Below are positions 22,898 through 33,215 of a stretch of 64,000 nucleotides of DNA, piece by piece (position 1 is the first letter of the stretch; every line of letters begins with the position of its first letter). The notes under the pieces are model-generated. The model made no database searches. It had not been told where the DNA came from and saw only the letters and a list, made by a program, of their open reading frames with translations. The stretch spans positions 5,518,001 to 5,582,000 of the forward strand of contig NZ_CP045118.1 in NCBI RefSeq assembly GCF_009189165.1, written 5' to 3'. A program made the translations under genes and the position numbers. The DNA comes from Pseudomonas sp. SCB32 (GTDB lineage Bacteria > Pseudomonadota > Gammaproteobacteria > Pseudomonadales > Pseudomonadaceae).

Positions 22898-23860
22898 CTA
22901 TATGGAGACCGCCTCAAGGTATTTCAAGGCACGCGGCAAATTGTCGCTTGCCTGGCTGTCCAACCAGTGTAGATGGCTCCAGCTGCGCAGCCAGGTGAAC
23001 TGGCGCTTGGCCAGCTGCCGCGTGGCGATGACGCCGCGCTCAACCATCTCAGCGTAGGACAGTTTGCCCTCGAGGTAATCCCATACCTGTCGGTAACCCA
23101 CCGCTCGTATGGACGGTAGCCCCGCATGCAAGTCATTCCTTGCGCGGAGCCGTTCGACCTCGGCGATGAAGCCCTGTTCCAGCATCTGGTCAAAACGTTG
23201 CGCGATACGCGCGTGCAGTACCTGGCGCTGCAGAGGCGCGATCGCCAGATGGGCGACAGTATACGGCAATTGCCCACCGCCTTGCGCGCCGAAACCCGCA
23301 TTTTCACTCGCCTGGCGCTGGCGATGTGCAGTCATGGACATACCGCTTACGCGGTACACCTCCAATGCCCGAGTAAGGCGTTGCGGATCGTTCGGATGGA
23401 TGCGCGCGGCCGACTCCGGATCTACTCGCATCAGCTCCACGTGCAGGGCACCCCAGCCTTCGGTCTCGGCCCAGGCTTCGAGCTCGGCACGCACTACCGG
23501 GTCGGCACTGGGCATGTCCGCCAGACCTTCCAGCAATGCCTTGAAATACAACATGGTGCCGCCGACCAGCAGCGGAATGCGTCCGGCCGCGGTGATCTCG
23601 GCCATCGCCGCCAGGGCATCGGCACGGAACTCCGCCGCGGAGTAGGCTTCGCTGGGATCGCGGATGTCGATCAGGCGATGCGGGAATTCAGCCAGCACTT
23701 CGCGCGACGGCTTGGCGGTGCCGATATCCATATCCCGGTAGATCAGAGCCGAATCGACGCTGATCAGCTCCACAGGCAACAGGCGCGCCAGCTCCAGCGC
23801 CAGGTCGGTCTTGCCGGCGGCAGTCGGGCCCATGAGGAAAATCGCGGGAGGCAGGGACAT
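22898..23860 (-). CDS. miaA: tRNA dimethylallyltransferase
   Basis: 320 residues. Transfers dimethylallyl to N6 of A37 in tRNAs reading U-starting codons. P-loop [12 protein letters not shown] near the N-terminus, [17 protein letters not shown] and [17 protein letters not shown] are family motifs. It lies between mutL and hfq in the usual gamma-proteobacterial order amiB-mutL-miaA-hfq-hflX-hflK-hflC. Confidence 0.97.
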   Translation of the reverse strand: MSLPPAIFLMGPTAAGKTDLALELARLLPVELISVDSALIYRDMDIGTAKPSREVLAEFPHRLIDIRDPSEAYSAAEFRADALAAMAEITAAGRIPLLVGGTMLYFKALLEGLADMPSADPVVRAELEAWAETEGWGALHVELMRVDPESAARIHPNDPQRLTRALEVYRVSGMSMTAHRQRQASENAGFGAQGGGQLPYTVAHLAIAPLQRQVLHARIAQRFDQMLEQGFIAEVERLRARNDLHAGLPSIRAVGYRQVWDYLEGKLSYAEMVERGVIATRQLAKRQFTWLRSWSHLHWLDSQASDNLPRALKYLEAVSI

Positions 23861-23938
23861 CGAGAACTCGTTATTGCGCGTTGCTGAATCGATTGGCGCG
23901 CAGTTTACTGCAGAAAGCTGAACGTACGCTTACGGAAA

Positions 23939-25834
23939 TCAACGTCCGCGCAGGAACAGCTTGTCCAGTTCGTCGAGTCCGAGTTGCGTCCAGGTCGGCC
24001 GGCCGTGGTTGCACTGGCCGCTGCGCTCGGTGATCTCCATGTCGCGCAGCAGGCCGTTCATCTCCGGCAGGGTCAGGCGACGGTTGGCGCGCACGGCGCC
24101 GTGGCAGGCCATGGTGCCGAGCAGTTCGTTGAGGTGCGCCTGGATGCGGTCGCTGGTGCCGTACTCCAGCAGATCAGCGAGCACGTCGCGCACCAACTGG
24201 GTGGCCTCGGCCTGCTTGAGCAGCGCGGGAATCTGGCGGATCGCCAGGGTTTCCGGGCCGAGCCGCTGCAGCTCGAAGCCCAGCCTGGAGAACCAGCTGC
24301 CGTGTTCCTCAGCACAATCCGCCTCGCGCTCGCTGACGGCGATGGACTCCGGCACCAGCAGCGGCTGGCCACGCAGGCCTTCGCTGGCCATGGCGGTCTT
24401 CAGGCGCTCGTACATGATGCGCTCGTGGGCGGCGTGCATATCCACCAGAACCAGGCCGTGGGCGTTCTCCGAGAGAATGTAGATGCCCTTGAGCTGCGCC
24501 AGGGCATAGCCCAGCGGCGGCACGTCCTGGCTGCTTTCCGGCAGCGCCTGGGGCGCCTGGTCGGGCAGCGGAGCGAAATAGGCCTTGTAGGCGCCCTGGG
24601 CTTCCTGGATCGGCGGCATTTCCGGGCGCGCCGGCTGGTAGCTGTAGCCACCGGAACCACCGGAAACCGGGCTCGGCTGCCAGGCACGTGCGGCGGCCGG
24701 AGCCTCCAGCACGGTCTCGGACAGACGCATCTCGCCCTGTGGGCCGAACTCGCCGGCTTCCGCGCCGGTAGGGCGCGGCACGGTGAGAGTGGTCGCTCCC
24801 GGCGGCGCCAGCTGGTCGTCCGGCCGCACCTCGGCCAGCGCCCGATGCAGTGTGCCGTAGAGGAAGTCGTGGACCATGCGGCTGTCGCGGAAGCGCACTT
24901 CGTGCTTGGTCGGGTGCACGTTGACGTCCACCACCGACGGGTCGACCTCGAAGAACAGTACGAAGGTCGGATGCCGGCCGTTGTACAGCACGTCGCGGTA
25001 GGCCTGGCGCACGGCGTGGGCGACCAGCTTGTCGCGCACCATGCGGCCGTTCACATAGAAGTACTGCAGGTCCGGCTGGCTGCGGGAGAAGGTCGGCAGA
25101 CCGACCCAACCCCACAGGTGCAGGCCATTGCGCTCCACCTCGATGGGCATGGCCTGTTCGAGGAAGCCGGCGCTGCACACGGCGCCCACGCGGCGGGCGC
25201 GGGAGGCTTCATCCTTGGCTTCATGCAGCGAGAGGATGGTCTTGCCGTTGTGGCGCAGATGGAAAGCCACGTCGAAGCGCGCCAGAGCGAGCCGCTTGAT
25301 GACCTCGTGCAGGTGATCGAATTCGGTCTTCTCCGCGCGCAGGAACTTGCGGCGCGCCGGGGTATTGAAGAACAGGTCACGCACTTCGATGCTGGTGCCC
25401 ACCGGGTGGGCCGCCGGCTTCACCGTGGACTCCATGTCGCGACCCTCGACCTCCACCTGCCAGGCCTGGTCGGCATCGGCAGTGCGGGAAGTCAGGGTGA
25501 GACGGGATACGGAGCTGATCGAAGCCAGCGCTTCTCCGCGGAAGCCCAGGCTCATCACCCGTTCCAGGTCTTCCAGCTCACGAATCTTGCTGGTGGCGTG
25601 GCGCGCCAGGGCCAGCGGCAGGTCGTCGGCGGGGATGCCACTGCCGTCGTCACGCACACGCAGGAGCTTCACGCCGCCCTGCTCGACCTCGACGTCGATG
25701 CGCCTGGCACCGGCGTCAAGGCAGTTTTCCAGCAGTTCCTTGATGACCGAGGCGGGGCGTTCGACCACTTCGCCCGCGGCAATCTGGTTAGCCAGCCGCG
25801 GAGTCAGCAGCTGGATGCGGCGCACCTCGCTCAT
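23939..25834 (-). CDS. mutL: DNA mismatch repair protein MutL
   Basis: 631 residues. GHKL ATPase domain with [25 protein letters not shown] and [10 protein letters not shown]; a Pro/Gly-rich linker (about 340-430); C-terminal dimerisation domain. The endonuclease metal motif DMHA-x2-E-x4-E begins at Asp465 ([12 protein letters not shown]), so this MutL should nick DNA itself, as expected in bacteria lacking MutH. Its ATG region overlaps the amiB stop by 4 bases. Confidence 0.97.
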   Translation of the reverse strand: MSEVRRIQLLTPRLANQIAAGEVVERPASVIKELLENCLDAGARRIDVEVEQGGVKLLRVRDDGSGIPADDLPLALARHATSKIRELEDLERVMSLGFRGEALASISSVSRLTLTSRTADADQAWQVEVEGRDMESTVKPAAHPVGTSIEVRDLFFNTPARRKFLRAEKTEFDHLHEVIKRLALARFDVAFHLRHNGKTILSLHEAKDEASRARRVGAVCSAGFLEQAMPIEVERNGLHLWGWVGLPTFSRSQPDLQYFYVNGRMVRDKLVAHAVRQAYRDVLYNGRHPTFVLFFEVDPSVVDVNVHPTKHEVRFRDSRMVHDFLYGTLHRALAEVRPDDQLAPPGATTLTVPRPTGAEAGEFGPQGEMRLSETVLEAPAAARAWQPSPVSGGSGGYSYQPARPEMPPIQEAQGAYKAYFAPLPDQAPQALPESSQDVPPLGYALAQLKGIYILSENAHGLVLVDMHAAHERIMYERLKTAMASEGLRGQPLLVPESIAVSEREADCAEEHGSWFSRLGFELQRLGPETLAIRQIPALLKQAEATQLVRDVLADLLEYGTSDRIQAHLNELLGTMACHGAVRANRRLTLPEMNGLLRDMEITERSGQCNHGRPTWTQLGLDELDKLFLRGR

Positions 25835-27273
25835 TGCTGGGACGCCAGGGACGTGCCGGGGATCTTCAGCACCTGGCCGACTTTCAGCTCGTCGCTCTTG
25901 AGCGAGTTGGCACTGCGGATGGAGGCCGGGCTGACGTCATAGCGGCTGGCGATCATGGCCAGGCTGTCGCCGCTGCGCACGACGTGCTCGCGCGGGCCGG
26001 TGGGCAGTTGGCCGCCGTCGCGCAGCGAGGCGATATAGGTGCCCGGCGGCGGCGTCTGTACGAAGTACTGGCGAACACCGCCGGCAATCGAGCGCGCCAG
26101 CGCCTGCTGGTGCGAGCTGCTGGCGAGCTTCTGCGACTCGTTCGGGTTGGAGATGAAGCCGGTTTCCACCAGGATCGACGGGATATCCGGCGACTTCAGC
26201 ACCATGAAGCCGGCCTGCTCCACGCGGCGCTTGTGCAGCGAGGTCACCCGGCCGACATTGGTCAGCACCTTGTGGCCGACGTCGAGGCTGGAGGACATGG
26301 TGGCGGTCATCGACAGGTCGAGCAGCACGCCGGCAAGCATCTTGTCCTTGTCGTCCAGGTTCACCGCTCCGTCACCGCCGATCAGGTCGGAACGGTTTTC
26401 GCTATCGGCCAGCCAGCGCGCGGTTTCGGACGTCGCGCCGCGGTCGGACAGGGCGAACACCGAGGCTCCGAAGGCGCTGCTGCTGGGAGCGGCGTCGGCA
26501 TGGATGGAGACGAACAGGTCGGCGCCCTTCTTGCGCGCGATGGCGGTACGCCCACGCAGCGGGATGAAGTAGTCGCCGGTACGGGTGAGTTCCGCGCGGA
26601 AGCCTTTCATCTGGTTGATCTGCCGCTGCAATTCACGGGCGATCGCCAGGGTGATGTTCTTTTCGTGCAAGCCATTCGGCCCCAAGGCGCCGGGGTCTTC
26701 GCCGCCGTGGCCGGCGTCGATGGCGATGACGATGTCGCGCTTGCCGCCGCTGCTGGGCGCGGGAATCTTGGTGACCGCTTGCACCGGGCTGACCGGCGCT
26801 GCCGGCACATTCGGCGTCGGCGTAGCCGGGACTTCCGGCGCAATGTCGGCGCCCTGGTCGTACAGGTCGACGACGAGGCGGTTGCCGTACTGCTGGTTCG
26901 GCGCCAGCACGAAGCTCTTGGGTGTGACCGGTTTTTTCAGGTCGAGCACCAGGCGCAGATCGGTGGATGAGCGCTGGGCCGCGCGCACCGAGGTGATCGG
27001 CGTGTTATTGAGCTTGAGCTTGTCCAGCGCGGCGGACATCTGCGCGCCGTTGATATCGACGACGATGCGGTTGGGCGCGCTCAGCGTGAACAGGCTGTGC
27101 TGCACCGGACCGGAAAGATCGAACACCAGCCGGGTGTTGTCTGGAGCCCGCCAGATGCGGACGCTCTTGATTTGCGTGGCGGCAAAAGCCTCGCCGGCAA
27201 TCATTGCCAGCAAAACAGTCATCCCCGTGAACAACGCCCGCAGGCGCAACCCCCAACCCATGTTTTTTCTCAT
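25831..27273 (-). CDS. amiB: N-acetylmuramoyl-L-alanine amidase AmiB
   Basis: 480 residues, exported. Signal peptide (about 1-32), AMIN domain (about 35-140) for septal targeting, Pro-rich linker, amidase_3 zinc domain with [15 protein letters not shown] and ETGFISNP, and a C-terminal LysM domain ([18 protein letters not shown]). It cuts the stem peptide from peptidoglycan during daughter cell separation. The start at 27273 is supported by its ATGA overlap with the tsaE stop; a second ATG four codons later is also possible. The long upstream reading frame lies inside tsaE and is rejected. Confidence 0.95.
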   Translation of the reverse strand: MRKNMGWGLRLRALFTGMTVLLAMIAGEAFAATQIKSVRIWRAPDNTRLVFDLSGPVQHSLFTLSAPNRIVVDINGAQMSAALDKLKLNNTPITSVRAAQRSSTDLRLVLDLKKPVTPKSFVLAPNQQYGNRLVVDLYDQGADIAPEVPATPTPNVPAAPVSPVQAVTKIPAPSSGGKRDIVIAIDAGHGGEDPGALGPNGLHEKNITLAIARELQRQINQMKGFRAELTRTGDYFIPLRGRTAIARKKGADLFVSIHADAAPSSSAFGASVFALSDRGATSETARWLADSENRSDLIGGDGAVNLDDKDKMLAGVLLDLSMTATMSSSLDVGHKVLTNVGRVTSLHKRRVEQAGFMVLKSPDIPSILVETGFISNPNESQKLASSSHQQALARSIAGGVRQYFVQTPPPGTYIASLRDGGQLPTGPREHVVRSGDSLAMIASRYDVSPASIRSANSLKSDELKVGQVLKIPGTSLASQQ

Positions 27274-27737
27274 GCTCCCGTGGCCAGGGCGGCACACCAG
27301 GCTTCGCCCCGCGTACCTTGCGGTATCAGGCGTAGCATACGACCGCCCGCATGCGGAGTAATGGTAATGTCCATGTCGGCCTTTGGCAAAATGCCTGTGC
27401 CCCGTTCGGCCCACTCGATCAGGCACAGGGCATCCCCCTCGAAGTAGTCGCGAATGCCGAGGAACTCCAGTTCTTCCGGGTCGGCGAGGCGGTACAGGTC
27501 AAAGTGGAAGGCACGGACAGGGCCGATTTCGTAGGGTTCCACCAGGGTGAAGGTCGGACTTTTCACCGCTCCGCCGTGCCCCAATCCCCGCAGAATGCCG
27601 CGCGACAACGTGGTCTTGCCCGCCCCCAGGTCACCATGCAGATAGATGACGCCGCGCCCTCCGGTCGCCATGGCGATGCGCCGTCCGAGGTCGTACATGG
27701 CCTCTTCGCCCTCGGCGAACAGATTCACTTCAGGCAT
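27270..27737 (-). CDS. tsaE: tRNA t6A biosynthesis ATPase TsaE
   Basis: 155 residues. Small P-loop ATPase (HGDLGAGKTTLSRGILRGLG; KSPTFTLVEPYE; FDLYRLADPEELEFLGIRDYFEGDALCLIEWAE) that acts with TsaB and TsaD to make N6-threonylcarbamoyl-adenosine at tRNA position 37. It overlaps nnr by 13 bases and amiB by 4, forming a tight run nnr-tsaE-amiB-mutL. Confidence 0.96.
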   Translation of the reverse strand: MPEVNLFAEGEEAMYDLGRRIAMATGGRGVIYLHGDLGAGKTTLSRGILRGLGHGGAVKSPTFTLVEPYEIGPVRAFHFDLYRLADPEELEFLGIRDYFEGDALCLIEWAERGTGILPKADMDITITPHAGGRMLRLIPQGTRGEAWCAALATGA

Positions 27738-29224
27738 GGGCTGTGCTCCTCGAGCAACTGACGAACGGCAGGGATCAGATCGGTAGCGGCCAGGCCGCGG
27801 CCCTGCGAGCCGAGCGCCTCACCGGCACGGGCGTGCAGCCAGACCGCCAGGCAGGCGGCATCGAAACAAGGCATCCCCTGCGCCAGCAGCGCACCGAGAA
27901 TGCCGGAAAGCACATCGCCCAACCCAGCACCGGCCATGGCGGGATGGCCATGACTGCACAGCGCCAGCCGGCCGTCGGGCGCGGCCACCAGACTGCCGAC
28001 GCCCTTGAGCACCACCACCGCCTGGTAACGCTGCGCCAGCGCGTGGGCCGCCTTCGGCCGGTCGGCCTGGACTTCGGCGATGGAGATTCCGAGCAGCCGT
28101 GCGGCCTCGGCGGGATGCGGAGTCATCACCCAGTCACCGGCGGGCCGGGACACCAGTCCCTCCGCGAGCAGATTGAGCGCATCGGCGTCCCAGGCCTGGA
28201 CACGCTCCAGGCTGGCCGCGGCGCTGACCAGTACGCGCCCCCAACCTTCGCGGCCAACCCCCGGCCCCACCACCAGCACACTGGCCCGCTCGGCCAGGCG
28301 CAGCAGTTCGGCCGAGGAGGACACACCGCGCGCCATCAGCTCCGGTCGACGGGCCAGGGCGGCGGGCACATGGGCCGCACGAGTCGCCAGGGAAACCAGT
28401 CCGGCACCACAGCGCAGCGCGCTCTCGGCCGCCAGCAGCACGGCACCCCCCATGCCGGTGTCGCCGCCGATCACCAGTGCGTGACCGAACTGGCCCTTGT
28501 GCGCGGATTTCGGGCGCGACGCCAGGTGAGTTAAAGATGCGGGGGTGAGACGGAGTGCAACGCAGTCATCGGGGATCAACGCCGGATCGGCGTCCAGACC
28601 ATCGAACTCCAGCTCGCCGCACTGATCCGGCCCGTTCGCGGTAAAGAGTCCCAGCTTGAGACCGATGAAGGTCACGGTCAGATGGGCGCGAACGGCGCAG
28701 CCCAGCACCTGGCCGGTATCCGTGCTCAGGCCGGAAGGAATGTCCACCGCCAGCACCGGCAGGCCACTGGCATTGATCGCGGCAATGGCCGAGGCATAGG
28801 GTTCGCGCACCGTGCCGCCAAGGCCGGTGCCCAGCAAGGCGTCGACCAGCACGCCGCGCAACTGCGTGTGGTCGCTCCAGACTACGATATCCACACCCGC
28901 TACCCGCGCCTCGCCGTGGGCGGACGCAGCGTCGCCGACCAGGCGCGAGGTATCGCCCACCGCCAGCACCCGTACGCGCCAGCCGGCACGCAGGGCCAGG
29001 GCGGCAATCAGGTAGCCATCGCCGGCATTGTTGCCGTGGCCGGCCAGCACGGTGATCTCGCCCGCGTCCGGCCAGTGCCGGCGCAAGGCACGCCAGGTGG
29101 CATGGGCGGCGCGGCGCATCAATTCGAAGCCGGGCGTTCCGGCAGCGATCAGGCGCGCGTCGAGATCGCGCACCTGTTGCGCGATGTAGAGGTGTTCAGG
29201 AAGGTCGTCGTGAGGGTGCGTCAT
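27725..29224 (-). CDS. nnr: bifunctional NAD(P)H-hydrate epimerase / ADP-dependent dehydratase
   Basis: 499 residues, two fused enzymes that repair hydrated NADH and NADPH. The N-terminal YjeF_N epimerase domain (about 10-215) has GHGNNAGDGYLIA; the C-terminal ribokinase-like dehydratase domain (about 230-490) has GGDTGMGGAV and the catalytic GAGLGDVLSGILGALL. The start MTHPHDDLPEHLY was chosen; the longer frame reaches into the divergent promoter region shared with queG. Confidence 0.94.
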   Translation of the reverse strand: MTHPHDDLPEHLYIAQQVRDLDARLIAAGTPGFELMRRAAHATWRALRRHWPDAGEITVLAGHGNNAGDGYLIAALALRAGWRVRVLAVGDTSRLVGDAASAHGEARVAGVDIVVWSDHTQLRGVLVDALLGTGLGGTVREPYASAIAAINASGLPVLAVDIPSGLSTDTGQVLGCAVRAHLTVTFIGLKLGLFTANGPDQCGELEFDGLDADPALIPDDCVALRLTPASLTHLASRPKSAHKGQFGHALVIGGDTGMGGAVLLAAESALRCGAGLVSLATRAAHVPAALARRPELMARGVSSSAELLRLAERASVLVVGPGVGREGWGRVLVSAAASLERVQAWDADALNLLAEGLVSRPAGDWVMTPHPAEAARLLGISIAEVQADRPKAAHALAQRYQAVVVLKGVGSLVAAPDGRLALCSHGHPAMAGAGLGDVLSGILGALLAQGMPCFDAACLAVWLHARAGEALGSQGRGLAATDLIPAVRQLLEEHSPCLK

Positions 29225-29327
29225 CGCATTTCCGGACGGCAGAATGTGTCGCCTTGGCGTACGGACGGGCCGACGCCGGCAAGGTCTGGCAGAATTATAC
29301 CTACCCGGACTCCGCTTTCCCGCCCCC

Positions 29328-30389
29328 ATGCACGATTCGACGCTCGACTATGAACACCTCGCCCGCTCCATCAAGGATTGGGGGCGTGAACTCGGCTTCC
29401 AGCAGGTCGGCATCGCCGGGCTCGACCTGGAGGAGCATGGCGCGCACCTGCAGCGCTGGCTGGAAGCGGGCTACCACGGCGAGATGGACTACATGGGCGC
29501 CCACGGCAGCAAGCGCTGGCGGCCGGACGAACTGGTGCCCGGCACGCTGCGGGTGATCTCGCTGCGCATGGACTATCTGCCGGGCGACACCCGCATGGCG
29601 CAGGTGCTGGGCAATCCGGAGAAGGCCTATGTCTCGCGCTACGCCTTGGGCCGCGACTATCACAAGCTGATCCGCAAACGCCTGCAGCAATTGGCCGAGC
29701 GCATCCAGCAGCACATCGGTCCGTTCGGCTTCCGCGCCTTCGTCGACAGCGCGCCGGTGCTGGAAAAGGCCATCGCCGAGCAGTCGGGCCTGGGCTGGAT
29801 CGGCAAGAACACCCTGGTGCTCAACCGCAAGGCGGGCAGCTACTTCTTCCTCGGCGAGCTGTTCACCGACCTGCCGCTGCCGGTTGACCCGCCTCACGGC
29901 ACGGAACACTGCGGACGCTGCTCGGCCTGCATGGACATCTGCCCGACAGCAGCCTTCGTCGCGCCCTACGTGCTGGATGCGCGGCGCTGTATTTCCTACC
30001 TGACCATCGAACTGAAGGGTTCAATCCCGGCGGATCTACGCCCATTGATCGGCAACCGCGTATTCGGCTGCGACGACTGCCAGATGGTCTGTCCGTGGAA
30101 TCGTTTCGCCCGCGCCACCGACCAGGGTGACTTCCAGCCGCGCCACAGCCTGGACAATGCCGCGCTGGCCGAGCTGTTCCTGTGGACGGAAGAGGAATTC
30201 CTCAGCCGCACCGAAGGCTCGCCGTTGCGGCGTGCGGGGTATGAACGCTGGCTGCGGAACCTGGCCGTAGGGCTGGGGAATGCGCCTTCCACCATTCCAG
30301 TGATCGAGGCGCTGCGTGCGCGGCGGGAGTTCCCGTCGGAACTGGTGCGCGAGCATGTGGCGTGGGCGCTGGCGCGCCACAACGCCTGA
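29328..30389 (+). CDS. queG: epoxyqueuosine reductase
   Basis: 353 residues. Cobalamin- and Fe-S-dependent enzyme for the last step of queuosine formation in tRNA. Two [4Fe-4S] motifs are visible, CGRCSACMDICPTAAF and the later CDDCQMVCPWNRFA; SGLGWIGKNTLVLN is the family core. The start MHDSTLDYEHLARSI was chosen because upstream residues of the longer frame overlap the nnr promoter region and are not family-like. Divergent from nnr; converges with orn across a REP-like palindrome. Confidence 0.95.
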   Translation: MHDSTLDYEHLARSIKDWGRELGFQQVGIAGLDLEEHGAHLQRWLEAGYHGEMDYMGAHGSKRWRPDELVPGTLRVISLRMDYLPGDTRMAQVLGNPEKAYVSRYALGRDYHKLIRKRLQQLAERIQQHIGPFGFRAFVDSAPVLEKAIAEQSGLGWIGKNTLVLNRKAGSYFFLGELFTDLPLPVDPPHGTEHCGRCSACMDICPTAAFVAPYVLDARRCISYLTIELKGSIPADLRPLIGNRVFGCDDCQMVCPWNRFARATDQGDFQPRHSLDNAALAELFLWTEEEFLSRTEGSPLRRAGYERWLRNLAVGLGNAPSTIPVIEALRARREFPSELVREHVAWALARHNA

Positions 30390-30398
30390 TGCACCTCC

Positions 30399-30431
30399 CT
30401 GCAGGAGCGCCCCATGGGCCCGCTCCTACAG
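30399..30431. repeat. REP-like palindrome between queG and orn
   Basis: CTGCAGGAGCG and CGCTCCTACAG are imperfect complements around CCCCATGGGCC. It resembles the GGAGCGGGCC-type Pseudomonas REP family and differs from the GAGCAAGCTC type found elsewhere in this window. Placed between two convergent genes it could also act as a bidirectional transcription stop. Confidence 0.65.
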
Positions 30432-30444
30432 GTAAGCACCTGCG

Positions 30445-30987
30445 TTACACCTTGATGAAGTGCTCGCGGTAGTAGCGCAGCTCGGCGATGGACTCGCGGA
30501 TGTCGTCCAGGGCCAGGTGGGTGTTGCCCTTCTTGAAGCCGTCACGCACCTGCGGGGCCCAGCGCGCGGCCAGTTCCTTGAGGGTGGAGACGTCCAGGTT
30601 GCGGTAGTGGAAGAAGCCTTCCAGCTTCGGCATGTGCCGATAGAGGAAGCGGCGGTCCTGGCAGATGCTGTTGCCGCAGATCGGCGAGCTGCGCTTGGGC
30701 ACCCACTTCTCCAGGAAGGCCAGGGTCATGGCTTCGGCTTCCGCCGCGGAGATGGTGCTTTCGCGCACGCGCTGGGTCAGGCCGGACTGGCCGTGCTGGC
30801 GGGTGTTCCACTCGTCCATGCCGGCGAGCAGCGCTTCACTCTGGTGCACCGCGATCACCGGGCCTTCCTCGAGGATATTGAGGTTGCTGTCGGTGGCGAT
30901 GGTCGCCATCTCGATGATGACGTCCTTGTCCGGGTCCAGACCGGTCATTTCCAGGTCGATCCAGATCAGGTTCTGTGGGTTCTGCAT
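30445..30987 (-). CDS. orn: oligoribonuclease
   Basis: 180 residues. DEDDh 3'-5' exonuclease of very short RNAs; begins [25 protein letters not shown] with the first two acidic metal ligands and ends with [21 protein letters not shown]. In Pseudomonas Orn is the main enzyme that removes pGpG, the linear product of c-di-GMP breakdown, so it links to the c-di-GMP genes nearby. Divergent from rsgA with an 89-base shared promoter region. Confidence 0.97.
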   Translation of the reverse strand: MQNPQNLIWIDLEMTGLDPDKDVIIEMATIATDSNLNILEEGPVIAVHQSEALLAGMDEWNTRQHGQSGLTQRVRESTISAAEAEAMTLAFLEKWVPKRSSPICGNSICQDRRFLYRHMPKLEGFFHYRNLDVSTLKELAARWAPQVRDGFKKGNTHLALDDIRESIAELRYYREHFIKV

Positions 30988-31076
30988 GATGGGGCTCCTC
31001 AGCTCAGCCCTGTAGTTTAGCGGGAAGCGGGCGTACGCATGCTAAACTCCGGCGCGATTTTCCCTGTGGATACCCT

Positions 31077-32108
31077 ATGGCCAAGCGTCACCTCACCCGC
31101 CGGCAGAGCTGGCGGATCGAAAAAGTCCAGGAAGAACGTGCTGCCCGCGCGGCCAAGCGCGAATCGCGCGCACTGGAAGAACTGGAAGGCGGCGACCTCG
31201 GACCGGAGCAGACCGGCCAGGTGATCGCCCACTTCGGGGTGCAGGTGGAAGTCGAGGCGCTGGAAGGCGACCACGTCGGCCAAGTGTTCCGTTGCCACCT
31301 GCGCGCCAACTTGCCGACATTGGTGACCGGTGATCAGGTGGTCTGGCGCCCGGGCAACCAGGGCATCGGCGTGATCGTCGCGCAGCTGCCACGCAGCTCC
31401 GAGCTGTGCCGCCCGGACATGCGCGGCGTGCTCAAGCCGGTGGCGGCCAATGTCGATCGCATCGTGATCGTCTTCGCGCCGCGTCCGGAGCCCCACGCCA
31501 ACCTCATCGACCGCTATCTGGTAGCCGCCGAGCACGCCGGCATCAAGCCATTGCTGCTGATGAACAAGGCCGACCTGATCGACGAAGAGAACTCCGCCTT
31601 CATCGACAATCTGCTGGGCACCTACCGCGAACTGGGCTACCCGCTGCTGGAGGTCTCGGCCTTCAACGGCCTGGCGATGGACGCCCTGCGCGCCGCGCTG
31701 AACGAGCACGTCAGCGTGTTCGTCGGGCAGTCCGGCGTCGGCAAGTCGTCGCTGGTGAACGCACTGCTGCCGGGCGTCGATACCCGCGTCGGCGATCTCT
31801 CAGAAGTCACCGGCAAGGGCACCCACACCACCACCACCGCGCGGCTGTTCCACTTCCCCGCCGGCGGCGACCTGATCGACTCCCCCGGCATCCGCGAATT
31901 CGGTCTGGTCCACGTCAGCCGCGACGATGTGGAAGCCGGTTTCATCGAGTTCCACGACCTGCTCGGCCACTGCCGCTTCCGCGACTGCAAGCATGACCGC
32001 GAGCCAGGCTGCGCACTGCTGAAGGCATTGGAGGACGGGCGTGTCTCGCCGCAACGGATGGCCAGCTACCGGCACATCCTCGCCAGCCTGCCGGAAGACG
32101 AGTACTAA
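31077..32108 (+). CDS. rsgA: small ribosomal subunit biogenesis GTPase RsgA
   Basis: 343 residues. Circularly permuted GTPase that checks late 30S maturation. A basic N-terminus ([24 protein letters not shown], shown in part) and OB fold precede the G domain with motifs in permuted order: NKADL, then P-loop [15 protein letters not shown], then [10 protein letters not shown]-terminal zinc knuckle follows ([14 protein letters not shown]). Ends at a strong bidirectional terminator shared with motB. Confidence 0.96.
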   Translation: MAKRHLTRRQSWRIEKVQEERAARAAKRESRALEELEGGDLGPEQTGQVIAHFGVQVEVEALEGDHVGQVFRCHLRANLPTLVTGDQVVWRPGNQGIGVIVAQLPRSSELCRPDMRGVLKPVAANVDRIVIVFAPRPEPHANLIDRYLVAAEHAGIKPLLLMNKADLIDEENSAFIDNLLGTYRELGYPLLEVSAFNGLAMDALRAALNEHVSVFVGQSGVGKSSLVNALLPGVDTRVGDLSEVTGKGTHTTTTARLFHFPAGGDLIDSPGIREFGLVHVSRDDVEAGFIEFHDLLGHCRFRDCKHDREPGCALLKALEDGRVSPQRMASYRHILASLPEDEY

Positions 32109-32111
32109 ACG

Positions 32112-32140
32112 AAAAGGCCAGCTTTCCAGCTGGCCTTTTT
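32112..32140. terminator. bidirectional terminator between rsgA and motB
   Basis: AAAAGGCCAGCT/AGCTGGCCTTTT stem with 4-base loop TTCC, U-rich on both strands. It serves the convergent rsgA and motAB transcripts. Confidence 0.88.
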
Positions 32141-32156
32141 CATTTCACCGCAAGTG

Positions 32157-33212
32157 TCACTGCTGCTTGTTCAATTCGTCGAGCTTCAGCGAACCACCGT
32201 CGTCGAACAGGTTGAGCTTCTGCTTGAGCTGATCCGGCGCAAGCGGAGCAGCCTGCCCGGCCGCCGGCTGGGCCGCAGCGCCGCCCTTGGGCACCACAGC
32301 ACCCGGCGTAGCGGCACCATCGGCGGGCTTGTCGGTACTGCCATCCTGCCCCTCGATGGCACGCTGGGCCTTCTTGGTCAGGACGATGATGTCGATGCGG
32401 CGGTTCACCGGGTTCAGCGGCTTGTCACGGTCGAACAGTGCCGAAGACGCGTAGCCGACCACGCGGGCGATCTGCGCATCCGGATAACCGCCCGCCTCCA
32501 GCGCACGCCGCGCGGCGTTGGCGCGGTTGGCCGAGAGCTCCCAGTTGCCGAAGTCGCCATTGCCGGCGTAGGGCTTGGCATCGGTGTGACCGCTGATGCT
32601 GATCTTGTTCGGCACCTGCTTGATGGTCTCGGCCAGCGCCAGCAGGATGTCCTCGAAGTAAGGCTGCAGGCGCGCGCTGCCCAGGTCGAACATCGGTCGG
32701 TTGTCCGAGTCGACGATCTGGATGCGCAGGCCGTCCTGGGTGATCTCGAACAGGATCTGGTCCTTGAAGCGCTTGAGCGTGGGGTTCTCGTCGACCTTGT
32801 TCTGCAGCTCCTGCAGCAACAGTTCCAGCCGCTCCTTCTCCAGCTTCTCGGCGATGTTCTCCGCCTGCTCGGCGTTGACCTTGGCCTCGTCCTCCGGGCT
32901 GATGCGGGTTTCGTCCGCCTCGGGCTGCGCCTGGATCTGCGGGTTCAGGGTCTTGTCCGGCGCGGGCGTCGGCGTGCCGCCCAGGTCGATCACATAGGGA
33001 CTGGCGCTTTCGGTGAAACCGATCGGGTCCTGGAAGTAGCCGGAAATGGCCTTCTTCTGCTCCGGCGTAGCCGAGGACAACAGCCAGAGCACCAGGAAGA
33101 ACGCCATCATGGCGGTGGCGAAGTCGGCGAAGGCGATCTTCCATCCACCGCCATGGTGACCGGCGGCATAGCGCTTGACGCGCTTGACTATGATCGGTTG
33201 GTTGTTATCCAT
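32157..33212 (-). CDS. motB: flagellar motor stator protein MotB
   Basis: 351 residues. One membrane helix (about 27-48) carrying the essential proton-binding Asp30 in FADFATAMMAFFLVLWLL, a long Pro/Glu-rich plug and linker, an OmpA-like peptidoglycan-binding domain (about 165-290, SGHTDAKPYAGNGDFGNWELSANRANAARR) and a Pro/Ala-rich tail. The Asp and helix sequence indicate a proton-driven stator. It is 3 bases downstream of motA. Confidence 0.96.
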   Translation of the reverse strand: MDNNQPIIVKRVKRYAAGHHGGGWKIAFADFATAMMAFFLVLWLLSSATPEQKKAISGYFQDPIGFTESASPYVIDLGGTPTPAPDKTLNPQIQAQPEADETRISPEDEAKVNAEQAENIAEKLEKERLELLLQELQNKVDENPTLKRFKDQILFEITQDGLRIQIVDSDNRPMFDLGSARLQPYFEDILLALAETIKQVPNKISISGHTDAKPYAGNGDFGNWELSANRANAARRALEAGGYPDAQIARVVGYASSALFDRDKPLNPVNRRIDIIVLTKKAQRAIEGQDGSTDKPADGAATPGAVVPKGGAAAQPAAGQAAPLAPDQLKQKLNLFDDGGSLKLDELNKQQ

Positions 33213-33215
33213 CGT

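Noticed and set aside
27274..27426. Longer N-terminus for amiB
   Set aside because: These 51 codons lie inside tsaE and would hide the signal peptide; the ATGA overlap with tsaE supports 27273.
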